A stretch of 64,000 bases of DNA, taken from the NCBI GenBank assembly GCA_963717455.1, contig OY970336.1, forward strand, positions 3,968,001 through 4,032,000, written 5' to 3'. The stretch is from Bog-473 sp963717455 (lineage in GTDB: Bacteria > Actinomycetota > Acidimicrobiia > Acidimicrobiales > RAAP-2). Under the pieces are notes generated by a model. The model was not told the DNA's origin. It was given only the letters and a program-made list of their open reading frames with translations, and made no database searches. The position numbers were made by a program, and so were the translations under genes. Of this stretch, positions 1-8,178 are shown piece after piece. How positions within the stretch are numbered: the first letter of the stretch is position 1; each line of letters starts with the position of its first letter.

Positions 1-351
1 CGCCTCCTCGAGCTCCGTCTTCTCTTGCTCGGTGGCCCGCCCGCCGCGCCCGCTCGCCGGACGCAGCCGGTCCAAGCGTCCCCGTCGACGCCCGCCGGCA
101 CGCCGCTCGGTCTCGAGGGCGTCCGACAGCGCAGACGCACCGGGGTGATACGGCCCGTAGCGATCGCCCAGGTGCGTGAAGGCGGCCAGGAAGTTCCACG
201 CGTCGCTCCCCTGGGGTGCCAGCCGCACGAACGCCTGGTGCAGCGCCTCTGCCGCCCGGGCCCGGTCCGCGTCGCTGCGAGCTCCCGCCTCCTCGTCCCG
301 GCTCTCGCCTCCCACGTGATCGGCACCGTCGGTTGGGGGAGCTGCGGGCAC
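1..351 (-). CDS. Partial hypothetical protein (C-terminus outside window)
   Basis: An open minus-strand frame runs from a GTG at 351 to the left edge of the window (117 codons, no stop). An in-frame TGA at 400-402 limits the start to this short stretch, and GTG 351 is the first usable start. The protein begins with an Ala/Pro/Thr-rich segment, then a helical-looking part containing WNFLAAFTHLGDRYG, then an Arg-rich segment and a Glu/Lys run at the window edge. I do not recognise a family. It is divergent from the secreted protein at 455, so 352-454 would hold both promoters. The plus-strand reading across the same bases looks like a shadow. Confidence 0.5.
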   Translation of the reverse strand, partial: MPAAPPTDGADHVGGESRDEEAGARSDADRARAAEALHQAFVRLAPQGSDAWNFLAAFTHLGDRYGPYHPGASALSDALETERRAGGRRRGRLDRLRPASGRGGRATEQEKTELEEA

Positions 352-454
352 GGCGGTCGATGCTACCGGCGATGCCCGTCGCGGTCCGGAGGCGGCTCTT
401 CACACCGGGTCAAGAGCGAGTACCTTCGGAAAGCTGAGAAAGGGATCCCGGAAC

Positions 455-2800
455 GTGACACACGCGCGCAGGCTGACGAACCGACTCGTTCTCGCAAGCT
501 TCTCCGTGGCGGGAGCCTGCTTCGTCGCGTCCGGCATGTTGAGCGATCCTCTGGCCGTCGGCGCGCCGTCACCGGTGGTGGTGTCGCTCATGTGGAGCAA
601 GGTGCTCAACGACGCGCCGTGCGGGATCGTCGAGGCCTCGCCGGTGGAGTTCGACGCCGACGGGACTGCGGCGGTCGAGGTCGGCGACCGCCAGGGGTTG
701 CTGTACGCGTTCGACCTCGCCGACGGATCGGTGACCCCGGGCTGGGGCGGCGGGCAGGGACGGACCATCGGCTCGGGCCAGGGGTGCGCCAACTCGAACC
801 CGGGGGGCGGCATGCCGGCCCTCGGCTCCGACGGCCTCGAGGTCCCCGGGAGCCCGCCCATCGACTCGACCGCTTCGGTCGACAACGCCCACGGGGGCGA
901 CCTCTACTTCGGCGCCGGCAACGCCGCCTCGCCGGTCGACGGTGGCTACTACGCCTACTCGCCCGGCGCCAGCCCGGTGTGGAACCAGGTCGTCACCAAC
1001 CCGCCCAGCGACACCATGCCCGACGGTGGTGTGCAGGCGTCGCTCTCGCTCGGCGACGGTGGGTCGCTCGTGGAAGCGGGTTCGCTGGGCCAGATGACCT
1101 ACGCCCTCTCGAGCGGGAGCGGCGCGCCCGCCACCGGATGGCCGCAGTTCTCCGCCGACAGTGTGTTCTCCACCGCCGCCGTGGGGGACCTCTACGGCAC
1201 CGGGTCGGACGACTTCATCTCCGGGGGGGCGCAGTCCAACGGGTTCGCCTTCGGCACCCACTACACCGACGGCGGCCACGTGCGGATCTACAACGACCAC
1301 GGCGGGCTGATCTGCAGCGCCTCCACGAACCAGGAGGTCGACTCCTCCCCCGCCGTCGGCCCCATCCTGCCCGGCGGTGCCGACGGCATCGTGACCGGTA
1401 CGGGCAGTTTCTTCCCAGGTGCCAGCGACCAGAACACGGTCAAGGCGTACGACACCAAGTGCAACCAGGTCTGGAGCACCACCTTGGACGGATCCACCGG
1501 GGGCAGCCCGGCGCTGGCCGACGTGATGGGGAACGGCCAGCTGAGCGTGGTCGAGGGCACCGATTCGGCGGGATCGGGCTCGGTCTGGGCCCTGAACGCG
1601 GCCACGGGGGGCGCCATCTGGAAGGAACCCGTGCTCGGCGCCGTCATCGGGTCGGTGACCACGGCGGACCTCACGGGAGACGGCTATCAGGACGTGATCG
1701 TGCCGACGACCCTCGGGATCGAGATCCTCGACGGCCAGACCGGCGTCGAGGTGGCCCACTTCGACGACGGGTCCGGCAATGCAGGGGTCATGCCCCCGGG
1801 AGCGGTCATCGGCTTCCAGAACGCCCCGCTGGTCACCGCTGACGCGAACGGGTCGATCGGCATCACCGTGGCCGGGTACTACGCCATCGGGGGCGGCGAC
1901 GTCCAGGGCATCGTGCAGCACTTCGAGGTGGCGGGCTCGAGCTCGCGGCGCGCCGGCGAGTCGGGCGGGTGGCCCCAGTTCCACCACGACGCCGCGCTGA
2001 GCGGGTTCGTCGGGGGCGGCGCCCCGCTCGGGACCTGCCACCGGCCCGCCGGGGCGCAGAACGGGTACCTGACGGTGGCCTCCGACGGCGGCATCTTCGC
2101 GTTCGGCCAGGACTTCTGTGGCAGTACCGGCAGCCTCACGCTGAACAAGCCCGTGGTCGGCATGGCCGCGGTGCCCGGCCAGGGCGGCTACTGGCTCGTG
2201 GCGTCCGACGGCGGCATCTTCGACTACGGCGATGCCGGGTTCTACGGCTCGACTGGCTCCCTGCACCTGAACGCCCCGGTCGTCGGCATGGCGGCGACAC
2301 CCGACGGCAAGGGCTACTGGCTCGTGGCGTCCGACGGCGGCGTCTTCACCTACGGCGACGCCGGGTTCTACGGATCGGCGGCGTCGGTCCCGGGCCAGGA
2401 CATCGTCGGCATGGCGGCGACGCCCGATGGGCTGGGCTACTGGGAGGTGAGCTCGACCGGGCTGGTCTTCCCCTACGGGGACGCCGCCTTCGCCGGGGAC
2501 ACCCGCTCGCTCCACCTCAACGGGTTCATCGTCGGCATCACGCCCGACCCCGTGACGGGTGGCTACTGGCTGGTGGGATCCGACGGGGGTGTCTTCTCGT
2601 TCGGTGCGCCGTTCTTCGGCTCGACCGGCGGCATCCACCTCAACCAGCCCGTGGTGGCGATGCAGTCCACCGGCGACGGCCAGGGCTACTGGTTCGTCGC
2701 GTCGGACGGCGGCATCTTCAGCTACGGCGACGCGCCGTTCCGCGGCTCCATGGGCGGGCAGCACCTCAACCGGCCCATGGTGGGCATGGACGGCTTCTGA
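455..2800 (+). CDS. Secreted beta-propeller protein with C-terminal GYWLVASDGG repeats
   Basis: 781 aa with GTG start. Residues about 8-35 are a hydrophobic export signal after a short Arg-containing N-terminus, so the protein is probably exported or surface-associated. Residues about 45-500 resemble a PQQ/FG-GAP-type beta-propeller: repeated short Gly/Asp-rich blades such as FDADGTAAVEV, ALADVMGNGQLSVVEG and ADLTGDGYQDVIV. From about residue 530 to the end there are six tandem copies of a roughly 42-residue unit whose core is GYWLVASDGGIF, a YGDA/FYGS motif, and HLNxPVVGMA. The fourth unit is the most divergent (YWEVSSTGLVF). Such repeats are frequent in predicted exported proteins of Acidimicrobiia; their function is unknown. 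No enzymatic motif is visible. It could be an adhesin or cell-envelope scaffold (inference). Confidence 0.85.
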   Translation: MTHARRLTNRLVLASFSVAGACFVASGMLSDPLAVGAPSPVVVSLMWSKVLNDAPCGIVEASPVEFDADGTAAVEVGDRQGLLYAFDLADGSVTPGWGGGQGRTIGSGQGCANSNPGGGMPALGSDGLEVPGSPPIDSTASVDNAHGGDLYFGAGNAASPVDGGYYAYSPGASPVWNQVVTNPPSDTMPDGGVQASLSLGDGGSLVEAGSLGQMTYALSSGSGAPATGWPQFSADSVFSTAAVGDLYGTGSDDFISGGAQSNGFAFGTHYTDGGHVRIYNDHGGLICSASTNQEVDSSPAVGPILPGGADGIVTGTGSFFPGASDQNTVKAYDTKCNQVWSTTLDGSTGGSPALADVMGNGQLSVVEGTDSAGSGSVWALNAATGGAIWKEPVLGAVIGSVTTADLTGDGYQDVIVPTTLGIEILDGQTGVEVAHFDDGSGNAGVMPPGAVIGFQNAPLVTADANGSIGITVAGYYAIGGGDVQGIVQHFEVAGSSSRRAGESGGWPQFHHDAALSGFVGGGAPLGTCHRPAGAQNGYLTVASDGGIFAFGQDFCGSTGSLTLNKPVVGMAAVPGQGGYWLVASDGGIFDYGDAGFYGSTGSLHLNAPVVGMAATPDGKGYWLVASDGGVFTYGDAGFYGSAASVPGQDIVGMAATPDGLGYWEVSSTGLVFPYGDAAFAGDTRSLHLNGFIVGITPDPVTGGYWLVGSDGGVFSFGAPFFGSTGGIHLNQPVVAMQSTGDGQGYWFVASDGGIFSYGDAPFRGSMGGQHLNRPMVGMDGF

Positions 2801-2853
2801 CGGGCTGCGGCCACGGGGAGGGCCCGGTACACCCTGGCCTAAGGTGACGCCCC

Positions 2854-3765
2854 ATGCTCCGTCGACGTGACACCGACAAGGGGGGGTCCGGCTCGACCGC
2901 CGCAGGCCCGGCCGGCGCCCCGGCGCCCCGGAAGCCCCTGCTGCCCTCGTACCCGCCCCCGGACTATCTCGGCCAGCTCCATCCCGAGTTCCAGGCGTCG
3001 CAGTCGAAGCGTCACGAGGGCGCCGACCTCAGCGACCTCGTCTGGTACCACGCGTTCGAGCTGCCGGACGGACGTGTGCTGCCGGGCGCCTGGGACCTGA
3101 GGGGCCATGAACGGGACTATCTCGGGGGCGTCGACGTCGCCGGGAAGCGCGTGCTCGAGCTGGGCCCGGCGACCGGGTACCTGACCTTCTACATGGAGCG
3201 CATGGGGGCCGAGGTGGTCTCCTTCGAGGCCGGGTTCGACGTGTCCATCGACGTGCTGCCGGTCAAGGGTCGCGACGACCCCGAGGGGAAGTTGCGGGTG
3301 ATGCAGGACACCATCGACCGGAACCACGACGCGTGGTGGTACCTGCATCGCACGCTGGGATCGTCGGCCACGTTCGTCCAGGGGAACATCTACGACATGC
3401 CCGCCGACCTCGGGACGTTCGACGTCACGCTGGTCGGGGCCATCCTGTTGCACCTGCGCGAGCCCTGGGGCGCCCTCTCGCAGGCGGCCCGGCTGACCAC
3501 GCAGACCATGATCGTCACCGAGCCCCTGCAGGACGACCTGCAGCCCCCGGAGTCCAACATCATGCGCTTCTCACCCTCGGCCGAGCACCACGTCACGAAC
3601 TGGTGGTCGATCTACCCGGGGGCCGTTGTCTCGATGCTCTCGCGCCTGGGCTTCGGGCGGACCGAGACGACCATGCACACCCAGCGGCACTACCTCGCCC
3701 ACGACCTTGAGAGCGACGCGATCGCTCAGCGCATGTACACCGTGGTCGGGCAGCGCGAGCGGTAG
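2854..3765 (+). CDS. Class I SAM-dependent methyltransferase
   Basis: 303 aa from ATG 2854. The SAM-binding motif I, VLELGPATGYL, lies at about residues 99-109. It is followed by an acidic residue at the end of beta-2 (VVSFEAGFD) and a motif IV-like strand (FDVTLVGAILLHL), the Rossmann-type methyltransferase layout. The overall look resembles the tRNA cmo5U/mo5U34 methyltransferase-like group (DUF1698) but the substrate cannot be told. The first 40 residues are basic and Pro/Ala-rich, probably disordered. It follows the secreted repeat protein by about 50 bases on the same strand. Confidence 0.8.
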   Translation: MLRRRDTDKGGSGSTAAGPAGAPAPRKPLLPSYPPPDYLGQLHPEFQASQSKRHEGADLSDLVWYHAFELPDGRVLPGAWDLRGHERDYLGGVDVAGKRVLELGPATGYLTFYMERMGAEVVSFEAGFDVSIDVLPVKGRDDPEGKLRVMQDTIDRNHDAWWYLHRTLGSSATFVQGNIYDMPADLGTFDVTLVGAILLHLREPWGALSQAARLTTQTMIVTEPLQDDLQPPESNIMRFSPSAEHHVTNWWSIYPGAVVSMLSRLGFGRTETTMHTQRHYLAHDLESDAIAQRMYTVVGQRER

Positions 3766-3808
3766 CCGATTCCCGGGACGGCGACCTCGGCTCGCCGGCC
3801 GTGGTCAG

Positions 3809-4390
3809 TCACGGAGTGTCGCGGTCGGCGACGTAGACGAAGCTGGGTCCTCGATCGCTCGGATCTGACGATTCGATGTCGCCCTCCCAGACCCGCCGAA
3901 AGCCGGCGGCTGCGAGGGCCTTCCACGACCCCACGTTGTCCTGCTGGAGGGCCACCACGATGCGGTCCTCCGACGGGTAGCGACGCCAGCACTCGGCGGC
4001 GAACCGGGAGATCATGAGCCGCCCGATTCCCCTGCCGACGAGATCCGGCTCACCGATGAGGTAGTCGATCCCGATGCCCCCGGTGTCGCCGACGGACGAC
4101 GTGATCGCCTCACGCCACTCCGGGTCGTCTTCGACCAGGTAGCCCTGGACGTAGCCGATGGGCCGACCGCCGAGGTGGACGATGAACCCGTCGGTGGGAT
4201 CGGAACCGTCCACCACAGGGCCATAGTTCTCCGCGACGGACGCCTGGTCCGACTGCTCCTTCCACCACCGTCGGACGTGGGGACGGGCAAGCCAGGTTGC
4301 GATCAGAGGGAGGTCGCCGACTCGGAGGGGCTCGAAGGAGATGTCCAGGCTCTCCGTGTGCCCGGGTAGAACGAGACACGCACACCGCAA
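3809..4390 (-). CDS. GNAT family N-acetyltransferase, AAC(6')-like
   Basis: 193 aa. The domain starts at about residue 17 (ISFEPLRVGDLPLIATWL), with WW near 42 and the acetyl-CoA pyrophosphate loop VGRGIG at residues 118-123. A C-terminal strand pair with NVGSWKALAAAGF is typical of aminoglycoside 6'-acetyltransferase-like GNATs. Clinical-type resistance cannot be inferred from this; many such proteins acetylate other amines or peptides. The only start codon upstream of the domain in frame is TTG at 4390, so the true start is uncertain. It is divergent from the VOC gene at 4413, with only 22 bases between starts. Confidence 0.75.
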   Translation of the reverse strand: MRCACLVLPGHTESLDISFEPLRVGDLPLIATWLARPHVRRWWKEQSDQASVAENYGPVVDGSDPTDGFIVHLGGRPIGYVQGYLVEDDPEWREAITSSVGDTGGIGIDYLIGEPDLVGRGIGRLMISRFAAECWRRYPSEDRIVVALQQDNVGSWKALAAAGFRRVWEGDIESSDPSDRGPSFVYVADRDTP

Positions 4391-4412
4391 TGGCTGACGG
4401 AGGTGGAGGCCG

Positions 4413-4835
4413 ATGGACGTCCAGTTCGTAGCGAGTATCGCCCCGATCGTGCGAGATGCCGACGCAGCTCGCTCCTTCTACCGCGACATCCTGGGCCTGG
4501 CTTTCGAGGGCGAAGAGGGCGACTACCTGTTCACCCAGCAGCTGGAAGGGACGAAGCACTTCGGGCTCTGGCCCCTCGCCGAAGCGGCTCACGCCTGTTT
4601 CGGCACTCGCGAGTGGCCGGCCGAGATCCCGGTCCCCCAGGCCAGCATCGAGTTCGAGGTCGCTGACGTCGCCGCCGCAGCCGCAGAGCTCAAGGCCAAG
4701 GGCTGTCGGCTCATCCACGAGGCGCGCACGGAGCCGTGGGCACAGATCACCGCCCGGCTGTTGAGCCCGGACGGCTTGCTCGTCGCCGTCTGCTTCACCC
4801 CGTCGTTCCACGACACACCGGACACACCCCTTTAG
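4413..4835 (+). CDS. VOC (glyoxalase/bleomycin-resistance fold) protein
   Basis: 140 aa from ATG 4413. The N-terminal half starts with IAPIVRDADAARSFYRDILGL, the usual first beta-alpha-beta of a vicinal oxygen chelate domain, and the second half (IEFEVADVAAAAAELKAKG, then LSPDGLLVAVCFTP) repeats the fold. The usual C-terminal metal Glu seems replaced by Ala/Val in LLVAVCF, so metal-dependent catalysis is doubtful. Substrate unknown. It may be a ligand-binding or detoxification protein. Confidence 0.75.
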   Translation: MDVQFVASIAPIVRDADAARSFYRDILGLAFEGEEGDYLFTQQLEGTKHFGLWPLAEAAHACFGTREWPAEIPVPQASIEFEVADVAAAAAELKAKGCRLIHEARTEPWAQITARLLSPDGLLVAVCFTPSFHDTPDTPL

Positions 4836-4848
4836 GACGGGTCCCGCT

Positions 4849-6054
4849 TCAGAACAGGCCCGGGGTTCCCCGTCCTCGCTCGACCACCGAGGTCAAGAAG
4901 CGGTCGTAGCGCGCGATGAGCACCGGCCACTGGAAGTGCCCGTCGACGTAGGCCCGGCCCCGCGCGCCGAGCTCGGTGCGCAGCTCGGGATCCGACACCA
5001 TACGGTCCAGCACGGCCTCGAATTCGGGGTAGGACGTGAACCAGAGCCCGCCACCTGATCGCTCGGCGTTCTCGCGGGTCGGCCCGCAGGCACCGTTGAC
5101 CAGGACCGGCACCCGGTCCACCCAGGCCTCGACCACCACCAAGGAGAACGACTCGAGCGCCGAGGGCGAGACCGCCACCAGGGCGTCGCGCACGATGTCC
5201 CACTTGTCGGCCTCGACGACGGGACCCGTCACCACGATGTCGGGGTGGGGCGGCAGCTCGACCGAGACGGGGCCGACGAGGGCCAGGGCCAGCGGCCCGG
5301 GGTGGCGTTCCTTGTAGGTGGCGAAGTACGAGGCCAGCATCTTGGAGCCCTTGTGCTCGTCGACCCGGCCCACGCTCACGATGTAGGGCCGGTCGCCGAG
5401 GCCCGCCAGCTCGCCGCCGGGCCGCCCGCTGCCCTCCGACTCCCCCACGCCGAGGCCGAGCACGATCTGGGGCCGCTCGGCGACGGGGTACATCCGCTCG
5501 ACGAGCTTGCGCTCGGCGTGCGTGTGGAAGCAGAAGGCGTCGGCGTCCCCGAACGTGCCGCGGAAGACGGGCAGGTACAGCGCCGGCTCGTCGTGGGCCG
5601 CCGGGTGCAGCACCGCCGGTGCGCTCACCTTTCCGATGGCGGCGACCGTCGGATGGTACAGATAGGGGTAGAAGGCGATGACGTCCGCGTCCGACGAGCG
5701 GACGGCGTCGATCAGCTCCATGGAGACGGGGCCGTTGTAGTCGACCCACCGCTTGCCCTGCTCCCGTGTCGCCAGCCGCGGCGCCAGGCGCACGAGCCCG
5801 TCGAGGCCGTAGAAGTCGGGCAGCCGCCCGTGCGTGGCCGGGTGACGGTGCACCGGCACCCCGTTGACGTCCGAGGTGCCGGGGTCCAGCTCGTCGGCCC
5901 AGGTGTGGGGGTCGAGGGCGCAGCTCGTGTGGACCTCCGCCTCCCAGTCGGTGTGGGACCGCAGGTGCTCGGCCAGCTGGCGCGCCCCCGTCTCGGCGCC
6001 GCCCATGACCTGGGTGCCGTAGCGCGGCGTCACGAACGCCACCTTCGGGCTCAC
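4849..6054 (-). CDS. GT4-family glycosyltransferase (last gene of polysaccharide export operon)
   Basis: 401 aa from GTG 6054. The start overlaps the stop of the upstream glycosyltransferase in a GTGA, and the open frame upstream of it is a shadow. The N-terminus VSPKVAFVTPRYG...GGAETGARQLAEHL is a GT-B nucleotide-sugar glycosyltransferase start. The GT4 signature is present: GRVDEHKGSKML, then an EX7E motif in SALESFSLVVVEAW near residue 325. It would transfer a sugar from an activated donor in the cytoplasm onto a cell-surface glycan precursor. A clear paralogue lies at 30407-31636, sharing FYPYLY and AVLHPAAH. Confidence 0.88.
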   Translation of the reverse strand: MSPKVAFVTPRYGTQVMGGAETGARQLAEHLRSHTDWEAEVHTSCALDPHTWADELDPGTSDVNGVPVHRHPATHGRLPDFYGLDGLVRLAPRLATREQGKRWVDYNGPVSMELIDAVRSSDADVIAFYPYLYHPTVAAIGKVSAPAVLHPAAHDEPALYLPVFRGTFGDADAFCFHTHAERKLVERMYPVAERPQIVLGLGVGESEGSGRPGGELAGLGDRPYIVSVGRVDEHKGSKMLASYFATYKERHPGPLALALVGPVSVELPPHPDIVVTGPVVEADKWDIVRDALVAVSPSALESFSLVVVEAWVDRVPVLVNGACGPTRENAERSGGGLWFTSYPEFEAVLDRMVSDPELRTELGARGRAYVDGHFQWPVLIARYDRFLTSVVERGRGTPGLF

Positions 6055-7154
6055 GGTGTCACCACGCCGGCGACGGCCTCGACGATGCGGGCGGCGGCCC
6101 CTCCCCCGGCGAGCTCGGCCGCGCGCCGGTGGCCCGAGCCGGTCAGCGTGGCGCGCAGGCGCTCGTCCGTGCAGGCCCGGTGGAGCGCGGCGGCCACGTA
6201 CGCGGGGTCGGCGGCGGCCAGCACCAGGGCGGCGTCGGCCACCGTGTCGGCGACCGCGCCGGCGCCCCGGGTGACCACCGGGACACCCGCGACCATGGCC
6301 TCCACCAGCGGCACCCCGAACCCCTCGTGGGCCGAGAGCGAGAGGTAGACGTCGGCGGCACGGAAGTACGCAGCGAGTGACGCGTCCGACACCTCGCCGG
6401 TCAGCCGGACCGAGGACGCCAGGCCGAGGTCTCCGATGAACGCCTGCAGTGCCTTGTTGTACTCGTAGCTCGAGGTGCCACCGACGAGATGCAGGCGGGC
6501 CAGCGGGTCGTAGAGCCGGCGGTACGCCCACAGCGCCTTGACGAGCTCGTGCTGCGCCTTCGAGGGCACGATCCGCCCGACGAAGAGGATGTCCGCACCG
6601 CCGTCCGCGGCCAGCCTGTCGAGCTCCTCCGCCACCCGCGGGTCGGGGGACGACGTGACCCGCCCGTAGTCGGCCAGCACCGGCACCACTTCGGTGCGAC
6701 GGCATCCGGCGCGGCGCAGCTCGTGCTCGCTGAAGGGGCTCTTGGCCAGCCCGAGGATCGCCCGCGGCGCCAGCAGCGCCAGCTCCTCGGCTGCCCGGGC
6801 GGCCCGCCGCGCGCTGCCCGGCTCCCAGCCGGCGAAGTACTCGGGCCCGGTGAAGTTGTGGAAGTCCAGGATCAGCGGCAGCCCGTGCTCGGCCAGGTAG
6901 CCTGCGACGGCCGAGGACGTCGTGAACTGATAGATGGCGACGTCACCCTCTTCGGCGTGCTCGGGGTACATCCAGTGCTTGTAGGCCGCGTCGGCCAGGT
7001 CGTCGTGAATGGCCTCGGCGAAGATCTCCGACCGCCACCCGGCCTGGCGCAGGGCGTCGCGCAGCTTGAGGGTGTGCGTCCCCGTCGCGTCGTGCGGGTT
7101 GAGTGTCGGGATGAACTGGTGGACGGCCACCGGCCTCCCGGCGGCGGCGCTCAC
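6051..7154 (-). CDS. GT4-family glycosyltransferase
   Basis: 367 aa. The start is GTG 7154 (VSAAAGRPVAVHQFIPTL), which overlaps the stop of the upstream methyltransferase as GTGA; the open frame further upstream is not this protein. Sugar-donor elements are visible: ILFVGRIVPSKAQHELVKAL near residues 190-210 and the EX7E motif in SAHEGFGVPLVEAMVAGVPVV near 275-295. It is probably the second sugar transferase of the operon headed by Wzm/Wzt. Donor and acceptor are unknown. Confidence 0.9.
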   Translation of the reverse strand: MSAAAGRPVAVHQFIPTLNPHDATGTHTLKLRDALRQAGWRSEIFAEAIHDDLADAAYKHWMYPEHAEEGDVAIYQFTTSSAVAGYLAEHGLPLILDFHNFTGPEYFAGWEPGSARRAARAAEELALLAPRAILGLAKSPFSEHELRRAGCRRTEVVPVLADYGRVTSSPDPRVAEELDRLAADGGADILFVGRIVPSKAQHELVKALWAYRRLYDPLARLHLVGGTSSYEYNKALQAFIGDLGLASSVRLTGEVSDASLAAYFRAADVYLSLSAHEGFGVPLVEAMVAGVPVVTRGAGAVADTVADAALVLAAADPAYVAAALHRACTDERLRATLTGSGHRRAAELAGGGAAARIVEAVAGVVTP

Positions 7155-8164
7155 CGCTCGGGGGACGAGTACGGCGAGGTGACGCTGGCGCGCACCGCGG
7201 TGACGAGGAAGTCCTCGCCTCCGGCACCCTGCCGGACGGCGACCGACTCGTAGCCACCGTGCTCGAGGAGCCGGGTCCACGTGTCGGGACGCAGCGGCCG
7301 TCCCGGCGCAAGGTCGGCCTCGGGCGGCGCGCCGACCGCGTCCCAGGCGTCGCGACCCACCGAGTGCACGACGAGAGTCCCGCCTGGGGCGAGCCGGCCG
7401 GCAACGAGGGACAGCAGCTGGGTGCGCTCGCCCCCGGCCATCCCGTCGACGGTGCCGCTCAGCACGACGCCGGCCAGGCCGGCCGGCGCCACGGCGCGCA
7501 GATGCTGCTCGACGCTCTCGCCGCGTAGGTCCAGTGTGCCCAGCTCGGCCGCGTCGACGATGTGGGAGCGGGGATCGACGCCATAGGCGTCACCGCCGGC
7601 CGCGACGATGCGGCGCACCAGCCACCCGTCTCCGCACGCGGCGTGCAGGATCCGGCCCGGTGCCTTGGCGACCGCGTGCACCGCGGGATCGACCCACCAG
7701 GCATCGGGCCGGTGCAGCGCGGGGAACTCGACGACCCCCGCCCCCGGGACGCGCTGGACCTCCACCTGGCGCTCGAGCTGTTGCAAGCGGTCTTCCACGA
7801 TGTGCAGGGCGCGGCTCACCGCGGACGCCGACTGGCTCATCTGGTGGGTGACCCACCCGACGTACCAGAGGAGCATGGAGCGCATGCCCTTCTTCACGAA
7901 AGCGCCGGCGGCCCGGTCGGACTCGACCGGCACCACCGGGTCGATGAAGGTCACGGCATCGACCATCCGCAGGGCATCGCCGAGGTCACCGCCGCGCCCG
8001 GCGACCGGGGAGTGGGCCAGAAAGAGCTCGTCCAGCTCGCGTTCGAGCTTGGGCGGCAGGTCGCCTGAGGCTCGGCGCAGCCGCACCTCCTCGGCGATCT
8101 CCGCCATGACCTGCTCCACGTAGGCCTGGGGGTCTGCCGGCAACGTCACCTCGGAGTCGCTCAT
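7151..8164 (-). CDS. SAM-dependent methyltransferase of the glycan operon
   Basis: 337 aa from ATG 8164. Residues 1-130 are helical and acidic, with a mid-segment MLLWYVGWVTHQMSQSASAV and a coiled-coil-like stretch (ALHIVEDRLQQLERQVEVQ). The methyltransferase domain follows with motif I ILHAACGDGWLVRRI at about residue 175, VDPRSHIVDAA as the acidic beta-2 loop, and GGTLVVHSVGRDAW late in the fold. In Wzm/Wzt operons such enzymes often methylate the non-reducing end of the chain, where Wzt's C-terminal domain recognises it; that role is inferred here. Confidence 0.8.
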   Translation of the reverse strand: MSDSEVTLPADPQAYVEQVMAEIAEEVRLRRASGDLPPKLERELDELFLAHSPVAGRGGDLGDALRMVDAVTFIDPVVPVESDRAAGAFVKKGMRSMLLWYVGWVTHQMSQSASAVSRALHIVEDRLQQLERQVEVQRVPGAGVVEFPALHRPDAWWVDPAVHAVAKAPGRILHAACGDGWLVRRIVAAGGDAYGVDPRSHIVDAAELGTLDLRGESVEQHLRAVAPAGLAGVVLSGTVDGMAGGERTQLLSLVAGRLAPGGTLVVHSVGRDAWDAVGAPPEADLAPGRPLRPDTWTRLLEHGGYESVAVRQGAGGEDFLVTAVRASVTSPYSSPER

Positions 8165-8178
8165 GCTGCGAGTCTTGC

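Noticed and set aside
569..2764. 731-codon minus-strand frame opposite the repeat protein
   Set aside because: Composition is His/Arg/Gly-rich shadow of the repeats; the plus strand has signal peptide and repeats.
4413..4835. Bleomycin-resistance protein
   Set aside because: Fold only; the last metal/ligand position is not conserved, so no resistance function is claimed.
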